This document shows positions 8,919 through 17,072 of a DNA stretch of 64,000 nucleotides, piece by piece (the first letter of the stretch is position 1; the number at the start of each line of letters is the position of its first letter). The position numbers and the translations under genes are program-made. The notes beneath the pieces were generated by a model. The model saw only the letters and a list, made by a program, of their open reading frames with translations. It was not told where the DNA came from and made no database searches. This stretch comes from Mediterraneibacter faecis JCM 15917 (GTDB taxonomy: Bacteria > Bacillota > Clostridia > Lachnospirales > Lachnospiraceae): contig BBDW01000003.1 of the NCBI GenBank assembly GCA_001312505.1, positions 1 through 64,000 on the forward strand. Reading direction: 5' to 3'.

Positions 8919-9470
8919 ATGAGCAACATTATTGTCGTTTTTCCAAAGAGGGAAAATGCAGTAAATATCCGTAATAGTTTGGTTCGTGCGGGTATTGAAG
9001 TATCTGCGGTATGTTTGACAGGAGCTAAGGTTTTGCAGTATGCTGATAACTGGAACGATGGAATTGTCGTGTGTGGTTATCGGTTTCAAGATATGCAGTA
9101 TACAGATTTACGAGAATCTCTTCCGGATACGTTTGACATGCTTTTGGTGGCTTCAGCGGATAAGTGGATGGATGGACTGCCGGATGGGGGGGTTGTAGGA
9201 CTTCCACTCCCAATCAAAGTTTATGATTTGGTAAATACCGTTGAAATGATTCAGCAGACACAGAGTAGGAAGAGAAGAAAGCGCAGAGAAACGATACGAA
9301 AGAGAGACGATTCTCAGAGAAAGATAATCGATCAGGCGAAAGCGCTTCTGATAGAACGAAATAACATGTCAGAAGAGGAAGCACATCGATATTTACAGAA
9401 GAGCAGTATGGAAAGTGGGACTAATATGCTCGAAACAGCACAGATGGTGCTGACAATTATGAATGAATAA
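8919..9470 (+). CDS. ANTAR-domain response regulator (NasT/AmiR type)
   Basis: This 183-residue protein has an N-terminal receiver-like domain (about 1-115) and a C-terminal ANTAR RNA-binding domain (about 135-183, KIIDQAKALLIERNNMSEEEA core). ANTAR proteins bind paired hexaloop hairpins in leader RNAs and prevent termination. The receiver lacks the usual phospho-acceptor Asp after strand 3 (the segment reads GIVVCGYRF), so it may not be phosphorylated normally. Position after glnA is typical of clostridial nitrogen-control ANTAR proteins; the glnA leader hairpin is a plausible target. The G7 tract 9186-9192 adds one Gly. Confidence 0.85.
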   Translation: MSNIIVVFPKRENAVNIRNSLVRAGIEVSAVCLTGAKVLQYADNWNDGIVVCGYRFQDMQYTDLRESLPDTFDMLLVASADKWMDGLPDGGVVGLPLPIKVYDLVNTVEMIQQTQSRKRRKRRETIRKRDDSQRKIIDQAKALLIERNNMSEEEAHRYLQKSSMESGTNMLETAQMVLTIMNE

Positions 9471-9560
9471 GAGGCAGCTGTTAACAGTAACGAATAAGAA
9501 GTGCTGTAAACAATAACAAATGAGAGGACTGTCAGTGATGACAGTGGAACGGAGAAGAGA

Positions 9561-10394
9561 ATGAAATTTACAAAAATGCAGGGAATTGGAAATGATTATG
9601 TGTATGTAAACTGTTTTGAAGAGAAGGTAGAAGATCCATCAGCGTTGGCAATCCAGGTGAGTGACAGACATTTTGGAATAGGATCTGATGGATTGATCCT
9701 GATCTGTCCGTCGGAAGTGGCAGACTGTGAGATGGCCATGTATAATGCGGATGGCTCTAGAGGAGAAATGTGTGGAAATGGAGTTCGCTGTGTTGGAAAA
9801 TATATGTATGATTACGGCCTGACTGACAAAACAGAGATTACAGTTGAGACTTTAGCAGGAATCAAAACACTTCAGCTTTTCGTAGAAAATGGAAAAGTTG
9901 CGAAGGTTCGAGTTGATATGGGAAGCCCAATCTTGACACCGGCAGAAATTCCGGTTGTGGCTGAGGGAGATAAAGCTGTAGATGAACCGATTCTTGTGGA
10001 TGGAAAAGAATATCATATGACTTGCGTGTCTATGGGAAATCCGCACGCAGTTGTTTATGTAGATGATGTTGATAATCTTCCGATTGAAGAAATCGGACCA
10101 AAATTCGAAAGCCATGAGAGATTTCCAAGACGTGTGAACACAGAGTTTGTAAAAGTACTGGATAGACATACTGTACAGATGCGTGTTTGGGAGAGAGGAT
10201 CTGCGGAGACACTTGCCTGCGGAACAGGAGCATGTGCTGTAGCTGTTTCCTGTATTCTGAATGGATTGACAGAAGATGAAGTAACTGTAAAGCTTCTTGG
10301 CGGAGATTTGGAGATTCAGTGGGATCAGGAGAAGAACACAGTTTATATGACAGGACCGGCAACCGTTGTATTTGATGGGGGGGAGCTGAAATAA
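9561..10394 (+). CDS. dapF: Diaminopimelate epimerase
   Basis: DapF converts LL- to meso-diaminopimelate for lysine and peptidoglycan synthesis. Both catalytic Cys motifs are present: GEMCGNGVRC (near residue 74) and ACGTGACAVAV (near 220), plus the MQGIGNDY start. Length 277 is normal. The C-terminal DGGELK carries an extra Gly from the G7 tract at 10377-10383. Confidence 0.95.
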   Translation: MKFTKMQGIGNDYVYVNCFEEKVEDPSALAIQVSDRHFGIGSDGLILICPSEVADCEMAMYNADGSRGEMCGNGVRCVGKYMYDYGLTDKTEITVETLAGIKTLQLFVENGKVAKVRVDMGSPILTPAEIPVVAEGDKAVDEPILVDGKEYHMTCVSMGNPHAVVYVDDVDNLPIEEIGPKFESHERFPRRVNTEFVKVLDRHTVQMRVWERGSAETLACGTGACAVAVSCILNGLTEDEVTVKLLGGDLEIQWDQEKNTVYMTGPATVVFDGGELK

Positions 10395-10401
10395 AGAAGT
10401 G

Positions 10402-10436
10402 TTGACTAGATTTTCGATTTTTGTATTCATAGTCAA
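10402..10436. repeat. Inverted repeat TTGACTA/TAGTCAA after dapF
   Basis: Seven-base arms at 10402-10408 and 10430-10436 enclose a T-rich loop. A related, longer repeat follows 11 bases later, and both share the sequence GTGTTGACTA. Confidence 0.6.
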
Positions 10437-10446
10437 GTATATATAG

Positions 10447-10498
10447 AGATGTGTTGACTAATATTTCATTTTTGGGGGGGTTTTTAGTCAACACATCT
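10447..10498. terminator. 14-bp perfect inverted repeat after dapF
   Basis: AGATGTGTTGACTA at 10447-10460 pairs with TAGTCAACACATCT at 10485-10498. The 24-base loop contains a G7 tract. It may be a convergent terminator between dapF and the tRNA genes, or a protein site; there is no T-run after the + strand arm. The rest of 10395-10700 shows nothing else recognisable. Confidence 0.5.
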
Positions 10499-10699
10499 TA
10501 CTATTTTATTGACCTGTTTTTGAGAATTTTAAAACCTGGATACAACTTCTGGTTTTATGACTGACTGAATTAGAGATTTTGGAATTAATAGTCACCGAAT
10601 CATATTCTCACTTTACTTGCGCCCAACAAATTGCATTCTGTGCAAGTATAGATAGATTATACAACAAAAAGAGATTACAAATTGTAATCTCTTAAAACA

Positions 10700-10773
<74 letters not shown>

Positions 10774-10807
10774 ATAAAATAGGGAACTTGCCGAAGCAAA
10801 TTCCCAG

Positions 10808-10882
10808 CTACGGAAAAGGGACTTGAACCCCCCCTACTAACAGAGTCAGAGTCTGCTGTGCTGCCAATTACACCATTCCGCA
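10808..10882 (-). tRNA. tRNA-Gln(CTG) with three extra bases in the T-arm
   Basis: Minus-strand acceptor TGCGGAA/TTCCGTA and anticodon loop CTCTGAC (anticodon CTG) identify tRNA-Gln. The T-arm should read about AGGGG-TTCAAGT-CCCTT, but this sequence has seven G instead of four (C7 at 10828-10834), giving 75 rather than 72 bases and spoiling the variable/T-arm junction. This is strong evidence that the tract is inflated. Confidence 0.9.
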
Positions 10883-10924
10883 TTACTTGAGTTTTGTTTG
10901 TTGCTTGTTTCAAACAACATGGTT

Positions 10925-10952
10925 ATTATATCAAAGCTACAGAAAAATGCAA
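10925..10952 (-). promoter_or_regulatory. Promoter of the tRNA-Gln/tRNA-Pro operon
   Basis: Reading on the minus strand, TTGCAT (10952-10947) and TATAAT (10930-10925) are 16 bases apart, about 45 bases upstream of tRNA-Gln. Confidence 0.7.
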
Positions 10953-11120
10953 CCCCCTTTTTTTATATTTTTGCGTTAGACTTTTTAAAGAAATTGTCTT
11001 AAATGTCAGAAAATTAAGAAAATTCATTTCGCCAAACGAAAAAGGGTATCGATGGTAGCGAAAAAAGCATCAATGGCAGAAAAAAGGGCATCGACAGTTA
11101 CTAAAATCTATAAGATCACT

Positions 11121-11426
11121 CTACAAGAAAAGCTCTGCAATAAATACAACTACGCAGCAAAGAACTGCGACCGGCAGCAGTCCTGCACCACACCATGCGG
11201 CTACAACTCCAACAACGAGAGCGAGAACTCCGGAGATTGGAGACTGTGTGGCATGAAGGATCGCCGGGAATGTCATTACTGCTAGTGTGACATAAGGTAC
11301 ATAGTATAGAAAGGACTGAAGAAACTGGTTCTTCAAAGGTTTTCGAATCAAGGTCATCGGCAGTACGCGGATTAAATAAGAGATACCGCCCATGATAAGA
11401 ATATAAATATAAATATTGTGTGTCAT
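11121..11426 (-). CDS. azlD: AzlD branched-chain amino acid export subunit
   Basis: A 101-residue, four-helix membrane protein of the AzlD family. With AzlC it exports branched-chain amino acids (and azaleucine). Start ATG 11426 is chosen because AAAGGA lies just before it; the longer open frame begins 39 codons earlier in poor sequence. The family signature is ISYLIRVLPM then GG/VVGVVAAW. It follows azlC with a 40-base gap. Confidence 0.85.
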   Translation of the reverse strand: MTHNIYIYILIMGGISYLIRVLPMTLIRKPLKNQFLQSFLYYVPYVTLAVMTFPAILHATQSPISGVLALVVGVVAAWCGAGLLPVAVLCCVVVFIAELFL

Positions 11427-11466
11427 AATTTTATTCCTTTTGAGTAACTGAACAGTTACGTTTTTA

Positions 11467-12200
11467 TTATTGCTTAGTTGAAGCTGAAGTTTCATCTTCT
11501 GTCGGTATAGGGAAGAAGAATGCTGCTCCGGCTGAAAGTACAACGGTCAGTATAATTGTTCTGGTACCATCCGACAGAGTGGAGATCCAAGGCAGGCAAG
11601 TTGCTGCGAAGCTTGAGATAAATGCAAGAGTAACCAGTCCCGCAACGACTTTATTCTGCTTCGAAGGAGGAATGATGATAGCGATAAACATTCCAAAGAG
11701 GGCAACACTAAATGCACTGACCATACGCGGTGACATGATATTTCCGGCAATGACACCGAGCATAGTTCCAAAAGCCCAGCCCGGAAGCGGAGTTACCATC
11801 GCGCCATAGGTATAATAAGGTTTAAAGTACCGGGTCTGCTGATCGCAATTCCAAAAAGTTCGTCTGTGATATCATAACTCATCAGCAGACGGTGTCCTAA
11901 CGAAAGGTCGGGACTCAAACGCTGACTCATGGCACAGCTCATCAGAAGATAACGCGCATTCGTGATCAATGTGACAATTGCGACCTCAATATAAGGAGAG
12001 TTTGCAGCAATTACAGTCAGTCCGGCATACTCTCCGGCAGATGCATTATTTAACAGACTCATAAGGAATCCCTGAAATGCATTCAGGCCGATATTTCTTG
12101 CGGCAATACCGATTGAAAAGGAGACCGCAAGATATCCAAGTCCGATCGGAATTCCATCGCGAAAACCACGACGAAATGCCTGGCTATTAGATTCTTTCAT
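11467..12200 (-). CDS. azlC: AzlC branched-chain amino acid exporter, one frameshift
   Basis: AzlC is the larger membrane subunit of the AzlCD exporter. The 5' part (to about residue 128, ending ISRPGTLN) and the 3' part (from MVTPLPGWAFG) are in different frames. One missing base near 11819-11823 explains this: restoring it gives NPYYTYGAMVTPLPGW. Corrected length is ~245 residues, in line with the family. The N-terminal GxPIxLGY and LNNASAGEYAG motifs fit AzlC. Confidence 0.85.
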
Positions 12201-12310
12201 AATAATAAACCACCTTAGTTACAAATTTTGTCTCTGAGGGATATTGTATCATTTTTGCTGAGGAAATCAAAGTCGGAAATGAGGCCAAATCCTCCAATTT
12301 ATAACATTTC

Positions 12311-12339
12311 TTGACGCATTTGTGTAAGTGTGATAGAAT
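12311..12339 (+). promoter_or_regulatory. Promoter of the first cobalamin riboswitch
   Basis: TTGACG (12311-12316), 17-base spacer, TAGAAT (12334-12339), about 25 bases upstream of the riboswitch aptamer. Confidence 0.7.
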
Positions 12340-12364
12340 GACCCCGTTGTAACATATAATTTAA

Positions 12365-12600
12365 TACAGATGCGTGAGGTGTCAGTCAGATGGATGATGG
12401 CGTTCTGATTATGAATGATCAGAGGAACGACGTGGAAAATCTGGACTGGTGAAAAGGGAAACAGGTGAGAATCCTGTACGAACTCGTCACCGTATTTCGT
12501 GAGCTTGTGTTTTGAGACCACTGGGAGACCGGGAAGGTGAAGCAGAAGCATTTGAACGATCAGCCGGGAGACCTGCCTTTCGCAGTACAGGAATGAAGAA
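12365..12600 (+). ncRNA. Cobalamin riboswitch
   Basis: The B12 aptamer core is clear: GGTGAAAAGGGAAACAGGTG followed by AATCCTGTAC, then CCACTGGGAGACCGGGAAGG, then the late GGGAGACCTGCC box near 12570-12580. The downstream gene codes for a CbiK-like cobalt chelatase, which fits. Confidence 0.93.
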
Positions 12601-12698
12601 TTCATGCCACGAGGAATTGGCCGTACGAAAGGAAATGATTTAGACTGCAGTAATTATTTACAGATAGATTGTAAATGATCACCGGTTTTTCTTTGCGT

Positions 12699-12724
12699 AC
12701 CCTCGTTTGATTCGAGGGTGTTTT
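12699..12724 (+). terminator. Riboswitch expression-platform terminator
   Basis: ACCCTCG pairs with CGAGGGT across TTTGATT and is followed by GTTTT. It lies between the aptamer and the chelatase start, as expected for B12-induced termination. Confidence 0.8.
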
Positions 12725-12757
12725 CATTTCTGAGAATAAGAAATCAGGAGGATGACA

Positions 12758-13953
12758 ATGAAAAAGAAGTATTAATGGTTTTACTGGCAGCAACACTTAG
12801 TGTGTCCATGATTGCAGGATGTGGATCAAAGGGCGACAACAACACTGACACAACAAAGACAGAGTCTAAACAGGACAGTGATCAGGAAGCAGCAGATAAA
12901 GTTGCGAAGCTGATTGATGACATTTATGTTCAGGAAAGAACAGACAAGACAGATGAGCAGTGTAAAGCAGCGAAAGAAGCATGGGATGCACTGACAGATG
13001 CACAGAAAGAACTTGTTGAGGGAGAGAATGCGGATCCGGATTATTTCGGAAGAGATACAGGAGATGCATCCAAGGATGATCCGCTCAACGCTGATGAAAT
13101 CGGTGAAAATGAAATCCTTGTAGTAAGTTTTGGAACATCCTTTAATGACAGCCGTGCGACAGATATCGGTGGTATTGAGAAGGCAGTTCAGGCAGCTTAT
13201 CCGGACTGGTCTGTAAGAAGAGCATTTACAGCACAGATCATCATCAATCACGTACAGGCCCGTGATGGCGAGAAGATCGACAATGTGGATCAGGCATTGC
13301 AGAGAGCTGTAGACAATGGAGTGAAGAACCTTGTTGTACAGCCGACACATCTGATGCATGGAGCAGAATATGATGAACTTACAGCAGCATTAGAGGGATA
13401 TAAAGATAAGTTTGAATCTGTTAAGATTGCAGAGCCACTTCTCGGAGAAGTTGGAGCTGATGCAACTGTTATCAATGCAGACAAGGCAGCAGTAGCAGAA
13501 GCAATCACAGCAGAGGCTGTTAAAGATGCAGGATTTGACAGTCTGGATGCAGTAAAAGAAGACGGAACAGCATTTGTATTCATGGGACATGGTACATCTC
13601 ATACTGCAAAGGTAAGTTATTCTCAGATGCAGACACAGATGGAACAGCTTGGATATGACAATGTATTTATCGGAACTGTAGAGGGTGAGCCGGAAGATAC
13701 ATCCTGCGAGGCAGTGATCGAGAAACTGAAAGAAGCAGGATATAAGAAAGTAATCCTTCGTCCGCTGATGGTTGTTGCAGGAGACCATGCGAACAACGAT
13801 ATGGCCGGAGATGACGATGATTCCTGGAAGAGCCAGTTTGAGGCATCAGGAGCATTTGACAGCATTGATACTCAGATTGCAGGTTTAGGAGAGATCCAGG
13901 CAATCCAGCAGCTGTATGTAGCACATACACAGGCTGCAATTGATGCAGAGTAA
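12758..13953 (+). CDS. cbiK: Exported CbiK-like sirohydrochlorin cobaltochelatase, one frameshift at the start
   Basis: The true start is ATG 12758 after AGGAGG. One base is missing near 12770, since the frame needed is MKKK-LMVLLAATLSVSMIAGCG, a lipoprotein signal with the lipobox IAGC. A charged spacer of ~80 residues precedes the CbiK domain, which begins ILVVSFGTSF. The metal-binding/catalytic His residues are visible in QPTHLMHG and MGHGTSH. CbiK inserts cobalt into sirohydrochlorin. Placement outside the membrane is unusual but resembles periplasmic CbiK of Desulfovibrio; a role in extracellular tetrapyrrole or metal handling is inference. Confidence 0.85.
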
Positions 13954-13972
13954 TTTGTAAGAAGATATTGAG

Positions 13973-14018
13973 AAGGTCATGCTTGTTCAGAGAAAAAGGA
14001 ATTGCATGACCTTTTTTG
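13973..14018 (+). terminator. Terminator after the chelatase gene
   Basis: AAGGTCATGC (13973-13982) pairs with GCATGACCTT (14004-14013), followed by TTTT. The next gene lies only 24 bases on, so read-through may supply it. Confidence 0.75.
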
Positions 14019-14041
14019 AATCAATGAAAGGAAGGATTTAG

Positions 14042-14578
14042 ATGAAAAAGAAGTTATTAATGGTATTGGTTTCTGTTTCTATGATCGCATCTGTATTTAC
14101 AGGATGTGGAAATAGCACAGAGGCTAAAGACAGTGGAAAAGCACAAACAGAACAGGCGGATACAAAAGAGGATTCTGCAGATAAGGCAGAAGATGAACAG
14201 GCAGCACTGGAAGACGGAACATATACAGCAGAGTTCCAAACAGACAGCTCTATGTTCCATGTGAATGAAGCAATGGATGGAAAAGGAACACTGACAGTAG
14301 AGGATGGGAAAATGACAATTCATATCAGTCTGGTGTCTAAAAATATTGTCAATCTGTTCGAAGGAACTGCCGAGGATGCACAGAAGGACGGCGCAGAACT
14401 GCTTCAGCCTACAACAGATACTATTAATTACAGCGATGGAACATCTGATGAGGTCTATGGATTCGACGTTCCGGTTCCGGCACTGGACAAAGAATTTGAT
14501 CTTGCATTGATCGGAAAAAAGGGAACATGGTATGATCACAAGGTCAGCGTGACAAATCCGGTGGAAGTAGAAGAATAA
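14042..14578 (+). CDS. Lipoprotein with one NEAT-like domain
   Basis: A 178-residue lipoprotein (lipobox VFTGC at about residues 18-22) with an acidic linker, then a ~110-residue beta-rich domain. The domain shows the pattern SMFHVNEA, LTVEDGKMTIHI and a closing KGTWYDHKV. The same pattern appears in the repeats of the large secreted protein at 60436-63298. Such NEAT-like domains in clostridia are linked to haem or corrinoid capture. Lying just after a B12-riboswitch-controlled chelatase, it may bind a tetrapyrrole; this is inference. Confidence 0.7.
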   Translation: MKKKLLMVLVSVSMIASVFTGCGNSTEAKDSGKAQTEQADTKEDSADKAEDEQAALEDGTYTAEFQTDSSMFHVNEAMDGKGTLTVEDGKMTIHISLVSKNIVNLFEGTAEDAQKDGAELLQPTTDTINYSDGTSDEVYGFDVPVPALDKEFDLALIGKKGTWYDHKVSVTNPVEVEE

Positions 14579-14658
14579 AATGCATTTGTAATCTTTACAA
14601 AGCGGCAAAGAAGGGATAAGATACTTTTATAAAATAATTTATAAAAGGAGCCTTGGAT

Positions 14659-15765
14659 ATGGCTGGAGCGGAAAAGAGAAATATTACAAAATCAAAAATA
14701 GTAAATTATATTATAAATCACGAAGCAACGTCTAAAGTGGAATTGTCGAAGGATCTCAATCTTAGTATGCCGACTGTATTGTCGAATGTGAATGAGCTTT
14801 TGGCTAATGGAATTGCGGTTGAAACCGGAGAATATGAATCTACAGGCGGGCGAAAAGCAAAACGAATCAGTATTAATCCAGCGTACCGTTATGCGGTTGG
14901 GATAAGGATCACTGCGAAGCATGCAGGATTTGTACTTGTGAATTTGAGCTATGAGATAGAGAAATATGAAAGGATCCGCTTAGAATTTTCAACAGAGGCC
15001 GCTTACTACTTACAATTGAGCGAAGCATTGGAAAGATTTCTTTCAGATGTAGAACACAGAGAACGAATCTTGGGAATCGGAATTTCAATTCCGGGAATTG
15101 TTAATTCGAAAGAACGAATGCTGATCAAATCTCATGCGCTCCAATTGGAGAATTATAGTTTAAGCTTTTTGGAACAGATCTTTTCACTTCCGGTTTATTT
15201 TGAAAATGATGCCAATGCGGCAATGATGGCAGAGGATTTAAATAACTATAGAAATGCATTGTATCTTTCATTGAATAACACACTCGGGGGAGCATTTTGC
15301 ATTGACGGGAAATTGATTCCGGGAGCGAATCAGAAAGCCGGAGAATTTGGACATATGATCCTTGTTCCGGGCGGAAAGAAATGTTATTGCGGAAAACAAG
15401 GCTGTGCGGATGCTTACTGTGCGGCGAGCGTGCTGACAGATGACACCAAAGAGACACTGGAACAGTTTATGAAGAAGGTGGAAGAGAAGGACGGACAGGC
15501 TGTGAAGGTTTGGAAAGAGTATCTTAATAATCTGGCAATCCTTATTTCAAATCTGAGAATGGCATATGATATGGATATTATTCTTGGAGGAGAAGTAGGG
15601 GGGGGATATCTTGCAGATCATATGATAACCTTAGGGAAAAAAGTAATGGAATATAATGGATTTGAGCATGATGCGAGATACCTGAAAGTTTGTTCATATA
15701 AGAGAGAAGCCTCGGCAGTTGGTGTGGCAAAACATTATTTGCAGGCTTTTATTAAAACATTATAA
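14659..15765 (+). CDS. ROK-family transcriptional regulator
   Basis: A 368-residue ROK repressor with an N-terminal winged HTH (about 10-70, SKVELSKDLNLSMPTVLSNV) and a sugar-kinase-like ROK domain. The domain has the nucleotide motif GISIPGIV, the NDANAA segment, and the zinc motif GxxCxCGxxGCxD seen as CYCGKQGCADAYC. ATG 14659 sits 8 bases after AAAGGAG; TTG 14653 is too close. G8 at 15598-15605 adds one Gly to GGEVGGYL. It precedes a polyol-type dehydrogenase and a GPH sugar symporter, which it probably controls. Confidence 0.87.
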   Translation: MAGAEKRNITKSKIVNYIINHEATSKVELSKDLNLSMPTVLSNVNELLANGIAVETGEYESTGGRKAKRISINPAYRYAVGIRITAKHAGFVLVNLSYEIEKYERIRLEFSTEAAYYLQLSEALERFLSDVEHRERILGIGISIPGIVNSKERMLIKSHALQLENYSLSFLEQIFSLPVYFENDANAAMMAEDLNNYRNALYLSLNNTLGGAFCIDGKLIPGANQKAGEFGHMILVPGGKKCYCGKQGCADAYCAASVLTDDTKETLEQFMKKVEEKDGQAVKVWKEYLNNLAILISNLRMAYDMDIILGGEVGGGYLADHMITLGKKVMEYNGFEHDARYLKVCSYKREASAVGVAKHYLQAFIKTL

Positions 15766-15788
15766 CGATCAGAATGATGGAAAGTTAG

Positions 15789-15838
15789 AAAATCCAGAGA
15801 AGAAACATTTTTAATACATATTTCTTCCCTGGATTTTT
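15789..15838 (+). terminator. Terminator after the ROK regulator
   Basis: AAAATCCAG-AGAAGAAA pairs with TTTCTTCCCTGGATTTT and runs into a T-tract. Confidence 0.8.
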
Positions 15839-15902
15839 TGCGCAAAGTGCATAAAAATTATAGCGAAATCTTGTGCAATAGGCAGAATTGAACAATAACA
15901 TA

Positions 15903-15932
15903 TTGACAAAATACATTTCCTGAACAATAATG
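15903..15932 (+). promoter_or_regulatory. Candidate promoter of the dehydrogenase-symporter operon
   Basis: TTGACA (15903-15908) precedes AATAAT/ATAATG 17-18 bases on. Two TTTAATAAAA repeats between this promoter and the start at 15988 could be regulator sites. Confidence 0.55.
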
Positions 15933-15987
15933 TAATTACTTTAATAAAACATTTAATAAAAGATATTCAATAAAGGAGGAAAACATT

Positions 15988-17015
15988 ATGTTACAGCAGG
16001 TAATGACAAACCCGGGAGAAATTATTTTCAGAGAGGTACCGGTTCCGGAAGTGAAAGATGATCAGGTACTGGTTAAGATTATGAATATTGGAATCTGTGG
16101 ATCTGATATTCACGTATATCATGGAAAGCATCCATTTACAAAATACCCGGTGACTCAGGGACATGAGGTATCCGGTGAGATTGCCAAGGTCGGAAAAGAT
16201 GTTACAGAATTTCATGAAGGACAGAAAGTTACGATCGAGCCACAGGTTTACTGCGGACAGTGTTATCCGTGCCGCCATGGAAAATATAACCTTTGTGAGG
16301 AACTTAAGGTTATGGGATTCCAGACAACAGGAACAGCTTCAGAATATTTTGCAGTAGATGCCTCTAAAGTAACACCGATTCCGGAAGATATGTCTTATGA
16401 AGAAGGTGCCATGATCGAGCCTCTGGCAGTTGCAGTGCATGGAGTGAAGCAGGTAGGAGATGTAAAGGGATTGAATATTGCAGTTCTTGGTGCAGGACCG
16501 ATCGGTAACCTGGTTGCACAGGCAGCAAAAGGAATGGGCGCCGCAAAGGTAATGATCACAGATGTCAGCGACCTTCGTCTGGATAAGGCAAAAGAATGTG
16601 GTATTGATGTATGCGTTAATACTATGGAGAAGGACTTTGGAGAGGCAATGGTTGAAGCCTTTGGTCCTGACAAGCAGATGTGATCTATGATTGCGCAGGA
16701 AATAATATCACAATGGGACAGGCAATTAAATACGCAAGAAAAGGAAGTATCATCGTTCTTGTTGCCGTATTTGCGGGAATGGCAACAGTAGACCTTGCAG
16801 TTGCAAATGATCACGAACTGGATATCAAGAGCACAATGATGTATCGTCATGATGATTATGTAGATGGTATAGAACTTGTAAATGAAGGAAAAGTTCATTT
16901 AAGACCATTGATTTCTAAGACATTTGCATTCAAAGATTATCTGAAAGCATATCAGTATATTGATGATAACCGCGAGACAACGATGAAAGTAATCATCAAT
17001 GTGCAGGAGAAATAG
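15988..17015 (+). CDS. Zinc-dependent MDR polyol/alcohol dehydrogenase, one frameshift
   Basis: A medium-chain dehydrogenase of the sorbitol/threonine dehydrogenase group (COG1063). Catalytic zinc ligands are in GICGSDIH and GHE, structural zinc Cys in YCGQCYPCRHGKYNLC, and the NAD fold in VLGAGPIG. One base is missing near 16674: the expected text is PDKADVIYDCAG, but the frame breaks at PDKQM. Corrected length is ~342 residues. AAAGGAGG precedes the ATG. It is co-transcribed with the next gene, a GPH symporter, so the substrate is probably a sugar or sugar alcohol taken up by it. Confidence 0.88.
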
Positions 17016-17072
17016 GAGATCGAATCAAGAGAGAGCAGAGTTTTATCAGAAACTTTGGCTAGGAGGTAATTA

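Noticed and set aside
11052-11285. 77-residue ORF with MVAKKAS/MAEKRAS-like repeats
   Set aside because: It runs antisense into azlD, has no ribosome site, and comes from a short imperfect 21-base repeat (11048-11110).
14057-14608. 183-residue minus-strand ORF over the NEAT-like lipoprotein gene
   Set aside because: Cys/Phe/Ile-rich antisense translation of a clear lipoprotein gene; no promoter or ribosome site.
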